From Sisyra terminalis (lineage: Eukaryota > Arthropoda > Insecta > Neuroptera > Sisyridae), in NCBI GenBank assembly GCA_958496175.1, contig OY292275.1, forward strand, positions 39,075,701-39,139,700: a DNA stretch of 64,000 nt, read 5' to 3'. Under the pieces are notes generated by a model that made no database searches, was not told the DNA's origin, and saw only the letters and a list, made by a program, of their open reading frames with translations. The position numbers and the translations under genes are program-made. Below are positions 26,411 through 37,316 of the stretch, in pieces. Position 1 is the stretch's first letter. Each line of letters starts with the position of its first letter.

Positions 26411-26691
26411 TATCAATTAATCGTAATCATAATAATCATGCTCTTGATAATAACAATAATATAAAACATTGATTCTTCCTTGTAAAAAATAATCGTTTTT
26501 ACATTTTGATTTGGATATCAACTTTTATTTTCTACTGCAATTAATTATTTCACTCCTATTAATTTTTGCTTTTTAAAAAAAGGTTAATGATATTTTTTTA
26601 TTTTTTTTTTAATATCATCAGAGTTTTATAGCGTAAGGTAAGATTAAATGGTATAACTTTTTTATGAAAAGTTCAATTTAATTTGAAGTGT

Positions 26692-26899
26692 AGCCGACTA
26701 GTGACCGAGTGGTTAAGGTGGCCACTACAAAACTAGTAAAATGGCTACTGGTGGCTAAGTGGTCTAGGTGACCGCTCCAAAACTCGTAGGTAGTGGGTTC
26801 GATTCTCGTATCGAACAAAGTTTCGATATTTCTTGATACGGTTTTTTATTAACCCGAGAGTCGTTAAAAACTGTCAGTTGTAAAGCGATGATAAATAAC
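26692..26899 (+). repeat. tRNA-headed SINE copy with duplicated head (family A)
   Basis: Two heads occur in tandem: GACCGAGTGGTTAAGGTGGCC (26703-) and GGCTAAGTGGTCTAGGTGACC (26752-). The second is followed by the best-preserved B box in the family, GTGGGTTCGATTCTCG. The body has GGTTTTTTATTAACCCGAGAG, TCGTTAAAAACTG and GCGATGATAAATAAC, the shared 3' signature. This is the most intact copy in the window. Confidence 0.8.
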
Positions 26900-27074
26900 A
26901 AAAAATTGAGCTAGTTGATACCCGGAACTTCCTCAGCGTAACACACGATAGTATTATTATTTGAAAAATGAATGTCTTAATAATTTCAATAACTCCTTAA
27001 ATAAAAATATTGGTCATACCTCAAAAATGCTATTTTAACACCCTTAAAATTGCACATATGTACCTACATATGTC

Positions 27075-27327
27075 CAAGGGCGGATTTAAGGGGGGTAAGG
27101 AGGCACGTGCTCCCCACGGTATTTGGTGACTGTGGAGATTCCATCAAAGTTCATACTTAGAAACAAATCAAAATAAAATATATGAATAAAATAACAGAAA
27201 GAACATTAGTGAAACTCTAATCTATCTCTAGCTGGAATTGCGATTTTTTTTCGTTGCATCCCTTTCACGCACTTGTAAATGAAAGATGACGTTGTGCCCC
27301 CCCCCCCCAATCCTGAATCCACCCTTG
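27075..27327. mobile_element. hAT-type MITE (CAAGGGCGGAT ends)
   Basis: The left end is CAAGGGCGGATTTAAGGGG, and the right end read on the minus strand is CAAGGGTGGATTCAGGATT followed by a G-run, then GGCAC in both. The flanks CATATGTC (27067-27074) and TATATGTA (27328-27335) match at 6 of 8, as expected for a hAT 8-bp duplication. The element is 253 bp and non-coding. It contains a 14-C run near 27295-27308. Confidence 0.75.
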
Positions 27328-27639
27328 TATATGTACACCCTTGTATACGAAAAAAAATAGTGTGTGTACTTATGTACGCGCGTGAGAAGTTATACTTCTT
27401 TGGTATAGTTAAAAAGATATTTTTAACCACTGCCGTAGCCTCTTCCGGTAGTGCCTGAACTAGCACACCAGTTATAAGGTTTATGATTACTAAAATATTA
27501 TACAATTTTAAACACAAATTACTATTAATTTCGAAATACATAATAGGAAACCTATGTGCTGCGGCAAAGACAAGGAAAAAAATATAAAGTTTTAAATACA
27601 TCCTTGTTAGTGAAATACAAATACAATAATTATTGACTC

Positions 27640-27750
27640 AAATTTGAACTACAATGTCTTTAGTTTCAACTGTCATTTCGATTTCATTCAATTACTAATT
27701 TTAGTCAATTGTCAGTTGAGTCAATGTTAGGCTGTGAATATTTCTTGGAA
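27640..27750. repeat. dispersed repeat family B, copy 2
   Basis: Carries the same GTTTCAACTGTCATTTCGAT (27663-27682) and GCTGTGAATATTTC (27731-27744) blocks as 15.8 kb, with an extra 24 bp between them. Confidence 0.6.
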
Positions 27751-27803
27751 TGTAACTGGGTTTCCAATAAGAGATTAAATTGACTATTTATACATAGATG
27801 CTA

Positions 27804-28021
27804 CAGTACAATCTCACTAACCCGGCACTTCGATAAATCGGCACGTCCAAAAATCCAGCACCCTCCGCCCACGCCTCCCTCGCCGCTCTATATTTATTCC
27901 CACTATGAAAGGCTTTTTTTTCATTACCTATGACTTTTTCACTATAATCCAGTAATCCAAACATTCCAATTATCCGGCACCATCTTGTTATTAATAGTAC
28001 TGGATTAGTGAGATTACACTG
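27804..28021. mobile_element. pogo/Tigger-like MITE with TA target sites
   Basis: The left end CAGTACAATCTCACTAACCC and the right end on the minus strand CAGTGTAATCTCACTAATCC form inverted repeats of about 25 bp. A TA dinucleotide flanks each side (27802-27803, 28022-28023), the Tc1/mariner/pogo insertion signature. The interior CCGGCACTTCGATAAATCGG resembles the 'aatcCGGcac' segments of Tigger-like ends. The 82-codon open frame that spans the whole element on the minus strand is a by-product and is not called as a gene. Confidence 0.8.
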
Positions 28022-28399
28022 TATTTGTTTACACATTTGGTTACTTATACAAAATGTACTATATATTACATATTATATGAATTAATCGTTTAACCGAATT
28101 AACAAATTGGGTCACATGCTTGAAAAATACTTATCAAAAACCTTTACCATATAGAAGTAAATTGTTGCCATAAAATATCATGTATAGATATGTATAAACA
28201 ATCCTAAAAAGCGGTGTCCTAAAAATTATATCTATTTATACAATAGAGATTGTACCTATATTCTATTTTCCCATTTATATCTATGTATTGAAACTGATTT
28301 TTAATTCAAATATAGAAAAATATAACGTAATATAATGTATCAATCGACTTTTATTACATTATTTTAACTATTACACTGAACAACTTCTGAAAAATATCT

Positions 28400-29300
28400 T
28401 TCTTTTTTTTCTTTTTTTTTTTCTTTTTTTATTATTATAATTTGTTGTTTCGCAATCTGTCCCAGGACAATAAGCGAATCTGTTGAACGCATGGACGAGA
28501 CGACAGGGCACCCCTATTGGGGTGCCCTATAGTTCACCACCTGTAGGAATGTCCAGGAATGTCAGGCGCTTCAGTCTAATAGTCTCCTCGCTGTTATCCA
28601 GAAGGTTCATAGCCAGGTGGCTCGGGTGATCATTTAAGCGCCCAAGGTATTTGACGCTAAATCTGGATGCCTCTTCCTTAACAGTCGCAATGCCTAGATC
28701 TTTGTGGATGTCGAAGTTCGTGACATACCACGGAGCATCAACGATAAGACGCAGTGTTTTAGACTGAAACCTCTGCATTATTTCAATATTTGAGCTGCTG
28801 GCAGTTCCCCAAAGTTGGATTCCATACGTCCAGACCGGTTTTAGGACAGCTTTATAGATCATTAGCTTACTTTCCAGGGACAGGTGCGATCCGCGCCGTA
28901 ATAGCCACCACAGCTCTCTTAGCTTGTGCCCCAGTTGTTCGCGCTTTTTGGCGATATGTTTGCGCCATGTGAGTCGTCGATTCAAATGAATTCCAAGATA
29001 CTTTGCCTCTGTTGCCTGAGGTATTTGACGGTTGTTTATGAAGATGTGAGGGCAAGTATCTCTTTTGGTTGTGAATGTCACGTGCACCGACTTCTCTTCA
29101 TTAATTTTTATTCTCCATCGGAGAAACCATTCCTGGAGCATATCTAAGGCGCCTTGTAATTTTTCTGTGGCAGCTATGGGACAATGGTCGCTTGCCAGGA
29201 TCGCTGTGTCATCGGCGAAGGTAGCCATTATGGAGCCGTTTACGGTTGGCATGTCCGCCGTGTATATTAAATATAGGACTGGCCCAAGGATTATCTTTCT
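28400..29300 (-). mobile_element. 5'-truncated jockey-like LINE insertion
   Basis: Limits: RT homology stops abruptly near 29297 (5' truncation) and a T-rich tract (28400-28438) marks the 3' poly(A) end. The 3' UTR of about 90 bp is GC-richer than the flanks and holds the short palindrome-like GGCACCCCTATTGGGGTGCC (28506-28525). Confidence 0.85.
28527..29297 (-). CDS. jockey-clade LINE reverse transcriptase, 5'-truncated
   Basis: The minus-strand frame starts in ILGPVLYLIYTADMPTVNG (to about 29240) and includes FADDTAILASDH, whose ADD carries the RT catalytic aspartates. It continues with INEEKSVHVTFTTKR, AKYLGIHLNRRLTW, YKAVLKPVWTYGIQLWG and FQSKTLRLIVDAPW, which are thumb and post-RT blocks typical of jockey ORF2. 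It ends at RLKRLTFLDIPTGGEL and a stop. About 255 codons remain of an ORF2 that is usually some 900, so the endonuclease and N-terminal RT are missing. The Met near 29252 is internal, not the true start. The frame has no stop or frameshift, so insertion is younger than the other LINE remnants here. A T-rich run at 28400-28438 is the poly(A) tail on the other strand. Confidence 0.92.
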   Translation of the reverse strand, partial: KIILGPVLYLIYTADMPTVNGSIMATFADDTAILASDHCPIAATEKLQGALDMLQEWFLRWRIKINEEKSVHVTFTTKRDTCPHIFINNRQIPQATEAKYLGIHLNRRLTWRKHIAKKREQLGHKLRELWWLLRRGSHLSLESKLMIYKAVLKPVWTYGIQLWGTASSSNIEIMQRFQSKTLRLIVDAPWYVTNFDIHKDLGIATVKEEASRFSVKYLGRLNDHPSHLAMNLLDNSEETIRLKRLTFLDIPTGGEL

Positions 29301-29764
29301 TTTAAATGCATTTTAATTCCCATAATAATAACAATAATAGGCAGACGTAAGTAATATGTATGTATATATTAAAATTTTTGGAAGTTATGAGTTTATAAGG
29401 AAAAACTTAATATAAAGAGTACCAACCCTTTGTGTTACTCCTTTTACAGAAAATTAAAAAATGAAACTGTAGAGGATGACGGTGTTTATATTTGTATATG
29501 TTTTGCGTAAATCAAGATTTTAGCTGTATCGATTTCCCTAAGAGAAATAAAGGTGTCATTTTTAATCGAAAATTCTGGACTTCTTTCGCTAAAATTGTAC
29601 CTGCTGACGTTTTTTGCTTACTACTGAAAATATAAGTATACTAAAAACTAATGGGAATAATTTATGTACCAAATAAAAAAATAATTATTGAAATCGGACC
29701 ATAAGATTTCAATGGCTCGAGCCTTCAACAGAAGAAGCGAGTCCTTTAAAGAGGACTCAGGAGA

Positions 29765-29974
29765 TTGAAGACAGACAATAAGACAGTCATAATAATATTA
29801 TCAACTATCAAACGTCGAAACTTAGAGTACTTTGATCTCATGGTCAAAAATATCATCTTCTGCAAATCATCATTACGTAAAAAAATGAGGGTAAAAGATT
29901 CTAAGGTGCGAAAACCTTTTCTGGTTACGAAACATCCGTGTATGGAGTGGATTCGATATAGAGAAACAGTTTAA
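29765..29974 (+). pseudogene. LINE (RTE-like) ORF2 C-terminal fragment
   Basis: The 69-codon frame contains STIKRRNLEYFDLMVKN and KPFLVTKHPCMEWIRYRE. The first matches the tikrRkLeYfGHimR block near the C-terminus of RTE-like endonuclease-reverse transcriptases. The second sits where the GRR..swl.Nir.W block is expected. The usual Gly-His is altered to Asp-Leu. No RT core is visible upstream, which is occupied by the jockey insertion on the other strand. Confidence 0.45.
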
Positions 29975-31185
29975 AATAACGTATTATGTATTAATTAAAT
30001 ATGAGCTTGAAAAGCTCACAAATAATGCCTCTCGTTCAAAAACGAGCATGACACTATAATACAAAATATTTTCTTAAGATTTCTTAGGCAAAATAACTTT
30101 GAGGATGCTGTTACTATAACATTATTAATGCCGGTGAAATATTTTCCTGAAAAAAGGTGGATATATTTTATTTCTGAATACATGCTTTTCGTATACTATA
30201 ATAATACTAAGTAATAAAATACTTCAGTTATAAAAAAAATGCTTATGCTTCAATTGTATTTCTATAAAAACAAACTTACAAATGATTAAATAAAAGCATA
30301 CACAAAACCAATATTAAGAAACTAAAAAAATAAGATTAAAAAAAATATTCTTTTAGCCAGGTGGTGATGAGTCAGTTGTGACATTCAAATATATTGACAA
30401 AAAGAACTAATCTTTCTAACGCAGAATAAATTAGTATTGGTAATATTAAGTTTACAACAAAATTAATTTTCCAAAATTATTATGAAAATGAACGTTAAGT
30501 TAAAATAGCAAAAGAAAATCTTATCAAAAGCTCTAAAGAAAAAGTTACAGAAAAAAGGATACATGTTGAATGTCAATGTATCTTTTTACGAATAAATAAG
30601 TCCGTTAAAACGTAAAAATTCATTACTATGTTATATATATATATGTCAAAGACAATTATAAATAAAGTATTCCGTTGTGTTTCAACAAGTTTTTACACCA
30701 GTATACCATAAACCAGTTCGAAAGAAAAAAATCAATAGGTAGGTATATATGAAGCACAATATACTTACATGTCTAATATACACCTTTTCAGATTAATAAG
30801 TCAATGTTCAATTACTTTTTGAAACATTTCTTGAGAATCTGATTCCATGCGACTTGTTTTATGTTATATTATATCTCACAATATTATATAGGTTGTATAG
30901 CATTTACGTTAGTGACTCTCAAACCATGGAGTGTTCTTTTAAAGGGATTTTACAACTTTGAAATTAAAAATAAGTTTAAGGATTATTTTTGATCAATAAC
31001 TGTTTCCAAAAAATAAATATTCAAACTTGGCATTTTGTATAGTTTTCTACATCTATAAGCTGAGACCCATATTTTGTCTTAAAAATTATGACTGCAGTAA
31101 TACATTAGTCTATATTATATTTAAAGCTTAGTTTGTGTTTAGATATTATCCAGTAGCGCGTCATAGTCTCCAAAATCTGCTTCCC
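29975..31185. other. AT-rich non-coding stretch
   Basis: No gene or named repeat recognised. The segment 30910-31040 (GTGACTCTCAAACCATGGAGTG) faintly resembles hAT ends but has no partner. Confidence 0.4.
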
Positions 31186-31189
31186 AGGT

Positions 31190-31545
31190 TTAATGATAAG
31201 CTGTTGGTGAAAACGGCATCTCTATGTTTTCTTCAAGGTTCGTCCACTGATTTATCAACAGCTGTGATTGACTGAAGGTTGGAAAGTCTTCTCTATATTT
31301 TCTGTTTGATTCTTCCACTGATTTTCGATCACCCAACTGCGATTGGTTGTTAGTAGGAACGTCCTCCCTATGTTTTCTGCTTGATTCTTCCGCTGATTTT
31401 CCATCGTCCAGCTGTGATTGTTTGTTGGTGGGAACACTCACTATATATTTACTGCATGGTTCTTCCACTGATTTTTAATGACCCAAAGATTGGCTCATAG
31501 TGGGAACACCCTCTCAATGTTTTTCTTCGTTCTTCCACTCGACGT
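31190..31545. repeat. 75-bp minisatellite, about 4.5 copies
   Basis: The motif TTCTTCCACTGATTTTC recurs at about 31310, 31385, 31460 and (with changes) 31239 and 31530, giving a period of 75 bp in the centre and 70-71 at the edges. Since 75 is a multiple of three, the minus strand stays open for 92 codons with a 25-residue repeat (for example QSQLDDGKSAEESSRKHRED). Differences between units are mostly amino-acid changing, so there is no sign of protein-level constraint. A coding repeat exon is possible but less likely. Confidence 0.7.
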
Positions 31546-33109
31546 AATTACTCGTATGCCAACGATATATCTGTTGATCAAATCGAAACTAAAGTATTTA
31601 TTTCATACTTCAGTTACCATAAGCCCCTCATATCAGTCTGGAAAATTTTATAATGTATATGTTAATAAAATATAAAATAATTTTTATACTTGGTATCAAT
31701 GTTATCATAAATAAACCCCACAATTTTCCTACTCTCGAAATTTTACACTTGTTTAATTATCTTGAAGTTCACATTTTTGAAGATTTCACTTCTATCGCGT
31801 GTGAACTGCATACATGTGTTTTTTTTTTTATTTAAAAATCAACAAACTTTTTTTGAGCTTTTAACCAAACCTAAATAAGTTTTAAACACAGACTTCTTTC
31901 AACTATTGAAATCAAATAGTTGAAATCAATATTAATGTTTTATTATATTATTCACAAAACAAATATCATTAAAATTTTACAAATGACAAAGTGTTGTTCT
32001 GTTACATAACTCAATTTGAATAAATTGACCTAATGCAAAAACTTAATTGAACTTCTTTTTAAATCTAACTTTATTACGTAATCAATAATTATATTTTTCA
32101 AGATAAATGTTTTATTATACTATTATGAAATTCACCATTTAATCGAAATGCTTTGTGGAAAAGTTAAAAAGTTATTTTATAACCAATTTTTTTTTCACTT
32201 TTGGTAAATGAAACGATTGCAAAAAAAAATCTTTGTACAATATTTTCCTCTTGATTATCATAACGACATTTTTTTACTTCAATCCATAATTATTTACATT
32301 AAAATATTAAAAAACTACATTATTTTCTTAATTTCATAATGTCAAATATAATGTTTTCAGAGATTCGATAACGATGACAGGTGCCCCTTGCAAAATATTT
32401 TCTTGAAAGATTTATGCACTAAGTGTTCTTTTTTAAATATTTTTTTTGCAAAAAATAAAAATATTAAAAAAAGCATAATTTATTCAAATGTCACAAAGGT
32501 TAATAATAGTCATGACCTTTATTGACCGTTTATGAAAAATGCAAGACATACCATTCAACCAGAACTCAGCTTTTCATGCAAGTAACATAAATTCAATGCA
32601 AATTAATTTTTGTTATTGTTAACAACAAAAAATGATTTATTTTGAGAATAATCTAAACATCATGGTAAGGCCTTTCCAAATATACGACTTATTTTTTGGT
32701 GCATAATTCTAAATCAATCATTTAAATAATACATTCGATTAAAAAATAAAAATTCAAGGAAATTATTTTAATGCACGCTAACTTCTTAAGGCTGTTGTAA
32801 AACCGGTATTTCATAAGAACACCAACAATGGCACAAAAATCAACAAGTTTTAGATTAATTAATATATCTATTATAAGTTGGTCGTAAAATGAATTAATTA
32901 TAAAAATTTGCATATTACTTTCCCAAATAACAATTATCTTATGTTATATTGCCAAATTTTTGATTGTTATTATTTTATTTTGATATAAATTCGTTTCTAT
33001 TTATTATAAACTTGCATGAAAAAAAATGATTATGCAGTTTATTTAAGTCTTACTTATGACGTTGATGTCAACTTGTAGCAAAAATAATTAAAAACTTAAT
33101 TAATTTAAG
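31546..33109. other. AT-rich non-coding stretch
   Basis: Nothing recognisable. Several 60-65-codon frames without motifs. Confidence 0.45.
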
Positions 33110-33180
33110 CAAACTTCAACGTGCATAAAGATGGAGTATACCATAATAAATCATTTGAACAGTTGATTAAATTTTGGGAA
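33110..33180 (+). CDS. candidate small internal exon, product unknown
   Basis: After the acceptor TTAATTTAAG (to 33109) the plus strand reads CA and then NFNVHKDGVYHNKSFEQLIK and FWE, ending at a consensus donor GAA/GTGAGT (33178-33186). The exon would be 71 nt, entering with two bases of a split codon and ending on a codon boundary. The peptide is balanced and unlike the Lys/Ile/Asn/Phe-rich chance frames around it. The polypyrimidine tract is weak. No family recognised. It does not join in frame to the candidate at 36.9 kb. Confidence 0.28.
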
Positions 33181-33189
33181 GTGAGTAAA

Positions 33190-34450
33190 AATAAAGAATT
33201 TTAAAACAAATTAATGTTTTCAAAACGATGTCCAAATCAATTTGGCTTCTTTGAAAGCTACACAAAAAAAAATAGAAAAATACTCTGCTGATTGATAGAT
33301 TAGATAAGGTGTAATTAAAATACTGGCCAGAAAAGACGCATCTCATTTAGCAAAACTTTTAAATATCTGTATTAATATTCACTTCATAGTATTTAATAAT
33401 TTAATTAATTAAAGTAGAATTTTAATTCAATAAAATTTTCAACAGTTATATTATTTGAAATGATAAATAAGTATCCTATGTACATTGTGTATATTTTGTG
33501 TGTATTTTAGTAGGTACCTCCAAATTATTGTAGTATCTTACCAATTTATTAAATTTTTTAAGAAATTTTAACTTTAATGTAATAAACTTTGGAGTATATT
33601 TAAAAATAAATTATTTTTAGAAGAAGATAAAACTTATAATGTTAAATCGTACTTAAATCAAAATTATTATCCACAGTTTTTTGCACATAGGTATTTCAAA
33701 GCAATATATGAATTGTAAAGTCTTTGAAATTACGAAATATTAAACATCTCTTAAAAATTAATTGAATTAAGTTTCCATTAAAGTGCCTTTATAAAATATG
33801 TTAATAGTTTCATCTTTTTCTTCATCGTTTACAGGCCTTAGACCAGTAGTTTCCAACTTTTTGGTTTTCTGAAGATGTTGATATCTATGACTTAATCCAT
33901 CTCTTCAGTGACCATATTTTTGCTTATTATTCTATACATGTGATCATGCCGGATGCTTTTACGTTTACTTTCTCAACTGATTACGTCTTCTACATTCATT
34001 TCAAATTATTTCGTACATTAATTGCATGACATAGTCATTCGATTTTAAAATTACAAAAAAAGTTTCATAGAAATAATATTGATATCCATGATTTTTTTAT
34101 TATTTATTTTGTTTAAATTTCTTTTTTCACTGCGTTTTTTAATAGCGGCAAGCTGACATCGTCAGGTGGTATTTTTATTTTTTCAATTTTAAACAAATTT
34201 CATACAAAGTGTTTGTTGTAAATAATTTGTCGTTCAGGATATTCGTTAAAGTGTTTGGACTATCATATGTATTTTATATTCTTCTCCTTCCAAAGTGTTT
34301 GTGTGTGTTTCTTTTCTGCAAATTTATGCATTTATGATTTTGGTAAAATTTGATGATATTGTGTTAGGTTTTTTTGGGTTTATATTCCTTGTATGTATAG
34401 GGCCCCGAAAGATCTACCAGTTTGGCCAAAATAGAGTTCTTCACATTAAT
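33190..34450. other. AT-rich non-coding stretch
   Basis: Nothing firm. CAGTAGTTTCCAACTTTTTGG at about 33845-33865 resembles a hAT terminus, without a detected partner. Confidence 0.4.
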
Positions 34451-34454
34451 TTTA

Positions 34455-35016
34455 TATTCAAAGGTACCTCGACATAGTGCTCTAGCATTAGTGATATTTA
34501 AGATACGAGCATTCGAATGAACGAAGTTTGACTTTGAAATACGAGCAAAATTGGATATACACAACAAAAATATTTTAGTACAAACCCACCAGCTTACTGC
34601 ACCTCACACTTCTCAAATTATGCCACGCATCCCCCGAGTATACATGTTTATCTTCCTGTCGAAGCATCTTTGATAAGTTTTTCTAGAGCTTTGTGCTTAT
34701 ACATACTTTATTATGTATACTATAAACAGTACTACTTTAGCTGTGGGTACATTGCATTAGTGACCCAAATACAAATACCTACACTTTGTAAAACTAATTC
34801 CTTTCTTTACATTCTCCTTTACTACGTTTTATACAATATTTGTCATTTATAATTTCATTTTTCTTATTCAAAAACACTTAACAAAAACAGCTGGATTGGT
34901 ATTTAGAGGGCTGAAACGGAGTAATGACGTTTCAATTGATATCATTGGGTAAATTCGCTTTTAGATACGGCCAAGGTAACGGAATGAGTTAAGCTCGTAT
35001 CTAGAGGTATACTGTA
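34455..35016. mobile_element. mariner-like DNA transposon relic
   Basis: The left end reads AAAGGTACCTCGACATAGTG with subterminal GATACGAGCATTCG and AATACGAGC repeats. The right end on the minus strand is ACAGTATACCTCTAGATACG followed by AGCTTAACTC, next to a TA. The GGTACCTCGA.ATACGAGC pattern is characteristic of a group of mariner-like inverted repeats. No transposase frame remains in the 560 bp. Confidence 0.6.
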
Positions 35017-35623
35017 TTCCTATTTTATTTTCCTGTATGCTTTGGATGTTTTCCCATGGTTTGAAAATTTTCACAATGTTGTTACTTTTAGAAAATGCAA
35101 TGTTAATATTATTTTTCTCTAGAATGTAAGTAATTGTAAAAATTAACTTATTTATTGTGACTCGAAAATCATAAAATATTTATCAATATTTAGCTAACCC
35201 AATGTATAATGACCTAAGTGTTTAGGGTTTGTATCTTTTGAAACATTTCTCATTGATCTCAACTACCCAATTTTTATTTTGCACTAATCAAAAACTTAAA
35301 TGCTTATTTTAAGGATCTAATTTTTATATGTAAATTATTTCCCAGTTTTCTATAACTCAAAACAAGTTTATCTCATATGTAATAACGTTAGGAAAGGAAA
35401 AGTTACCGAATTTTGATGTAAATCAAGGATATTTGAAAAGAAAACAATTATTTAATAATATTTATTCCCATAGAAAATATTATTGCTTCCAACTTCATCA
35501 CTTTAAGTGATGATCCAGACTTTAAATTTTGAAATATTGAATAGTTCATTTTTAATAATTGGGATAGAATTCAAAACAATTTTTCTTTGATTAAGTACCT
35601 ATGTTTAAAACCTACTCACGATC

Positions 35624-35774
35624 ACATGGTCATGGTCAAGGTGGCCGCTCCGAGGCTGGTAGGTGTTGGATTTAAATTTTGTATCACACTTTGCATTATT
35701 TCTTGGTTTACCAATTTTTATTAATTCTAGAATCACTTAACTTAGCAGTTTTTAAATGATGGTATATAAAATAA
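35624..35774 (+). repeat. tRNA-headed SINE copy (family A), degraded
   Basis: The head ATGGTCAAGGTGGCCGCTCC is followed by GGCTGGTAGGTGTTGGATTT, TTTTTATTAATTCTAGAATC and GATGGTATATAAAATAA. The B box has lost its GGTTCGA core. Confidence 0.6.
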
Positions 35775-36900
35775 TTCAATTTAAAAAAAAAGTTAGATTA
35801 TTCTAACAAGTTGGAAAAGAAATCAACACTTAACCATTGGTTATTATCATTTGTAGGTACTTACATTCATTTTTTAAAATACAATAAATTGTAAATTAAG
35901 AACTTTTTTTTATATCAAGACAAATTGAAAAATCTTTTAACCATATAGCAGTTTAAGGATTTTTTTAAAAAAAACTTGAAATGAAAAGATGAACTTTACC
36001 TCTATCATTGATGAAAAAATTGGATAAAAATACAATAACATAAAACTTCAATTTTATTATATAATATATATACTCTTTATCTTACTTCTGCACAAAAGTG
36101 AGGAAAGCACTTCTTATTAATTTATAAAAAATATTCTGTTTGTTTCTGTGACTTCTAACAAATTGAAACTATTTATTTTTTATATAAACGACTGCAACCG
36201 CCTATACGTATCAGCAATTGCCGACTGTGAACCAATTTCAATAGTCTCAACAGTTTATATATTTCAGGAAAACTTTTGATAGTAAGAATCATCCGTAAAG
36301 TAATTTATTATTCAAACAAAAATTGTTTCCAAAAAAAATGTTTCTTGAACGTAATACTGGTAATACCTATGATTCAAGTAAAACTAAGAAATTATGTTTT
36401 AAGCAGAATTATTTTCGTTTATATGTTAGATAAATGCTATTATTTTTTAAGCGATGAAAAACCAATTTGAATTTTTTAAACATTGAAGTAGATCTAAATT
36501 AAATTCAAAAATTCTAAAAATGGAAAAATAGGGGTTGATTGATTAAACTAAATTTAAAATAAAATCCATGATCTTAACCGTAATTTTCAGTTGATTCGAA
36601 AAAATTATACACCAAAATATTATGGATCTAAGAAATTTTCGAAAACAATTTAAAGTTATTATAATTTTAAATATTATTCCATTCCCGAAAAATCATAGTT
36701 GAGCGGAATTCCATCATTACGAACGTTTACTAAGGATTCTCGTAGAATTCTTTTGACAAGTATTTTTTATATAAGTTAGAAGTCACAATCTATTACTGGT
36801 TCATTCCCTATTTTGTGTTCAATACGTGAATTTGTTAACAAATTTATTGTGAATTCAATTTCGTCATCATCTTATTCCTCTTTTGTTGCAAAATTTTCAG
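35775..36900. other. AT-rich non-coding stretch
   Basis: Nothing recognisable. Confidence 0.45.
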
Positions 36901-36937
36901 TATGGCTGATTTATTCGCGAACAGCATCGAATACAAG
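36901..36937 (+). CDS. candidate start-codon micro-exon, product unknown
   Basis: A strong acceptor (TCTTATTCCTCTTTTGTTGC then AAAATTTTCAG, to 36900) is followed after one base by ATG. It opens MADLFANSIEYK and then reaches a donor AAG/GTATAA at 36937/36938. The coding part is exactly 12 codons. The sequence TTCGCGAACAGCATCGAATAC is GC-richer than the surroundings. If real, it would be the first coding exon of a plus-strand gene extending to the right. Short length makes chance a serious alternative. Confidence 0.25.
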
Positions 36938-37270
36938 GTATAAAACAAAAAATTATCAGATAGTGACTTATATAAAAGCCATTTTTAATAAAATCCTTTT
37001 TTATCTAAATAACTAAGCTTTGATACATATAAGCTTTCATTCAAATAATTGGAATTTATTAGTTTTTAATTAAAACATTTTTTTTACTTCTACTGTTTAG
37101 TCTCTTTTTTGGGCGGTTATATTTTTGGTTGAAAAATGTTTATTTCTAATTCACTCCACTATACCGAAAATGGTGCATCATACCGAAGAGCAAAAATAAA
37201 AATTATTATTTTTATGCTTTTTCAGATTTTTTTACTTCGATTTTTAATATTTTTATTATTGTTTTTATAA

Positions 37271-37316
37271 TTGTTATTTATCATAACTTTATAACTACCA
37301 AGGTATTTAACAAAAG
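37271..37316 (-). repeat. SINE family A 3' tail fragment
   Basis: TTGTTATTTATCATAACTTT with ATAACTACCAAGGTATTTA matches the reverse-strand 3' portion of the SINE at 9.56 kb and the tail at 58.47 kb. The head is missing. Confidence 0.5.

Noticed and set aside
26703..26815. Possible functional tRNA gene with GGTTCGATTC box
   Set aside because: Acceptor and anticodon arms do not fold properly and the segment continues into a body shared with other SINE copies.
27206..27601. 131-codon minus-strand frame starting with a hydrophobic segment
   Set aside because: Its C-terminal third lies in the hAT-type MITE, including the poly-C run, and no motif or splice support is seen.
27788..28036. 82-codon open frame on the minus strand
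   Set aside because: It spans a TA-flanked MITE from end to end, so the frame is produced by the element's inverted repeats and is not a gene.
28506..28525. GGCACCCCTATTGGGGTGCC hairpin as a transcription terminator
   Set aside because: It lies in the 3' UTR of the jockey LINE, and bacterial-type terminators do not apply here. It may matter for the element's own RNA.
30910..31000. GTGACTCTCAAACCATGG and the similar CAGTGCCTCTCGAAATG at 49.18 kb as hAT ends
   Set aside because: Resemblance is short and no matching second end was seen for either.
33835..33880. CAGTAGTTTCCAACTTTTTGG as a hAT terminus
   Set aside because: No inverted partner or target duplication could be found nearby.
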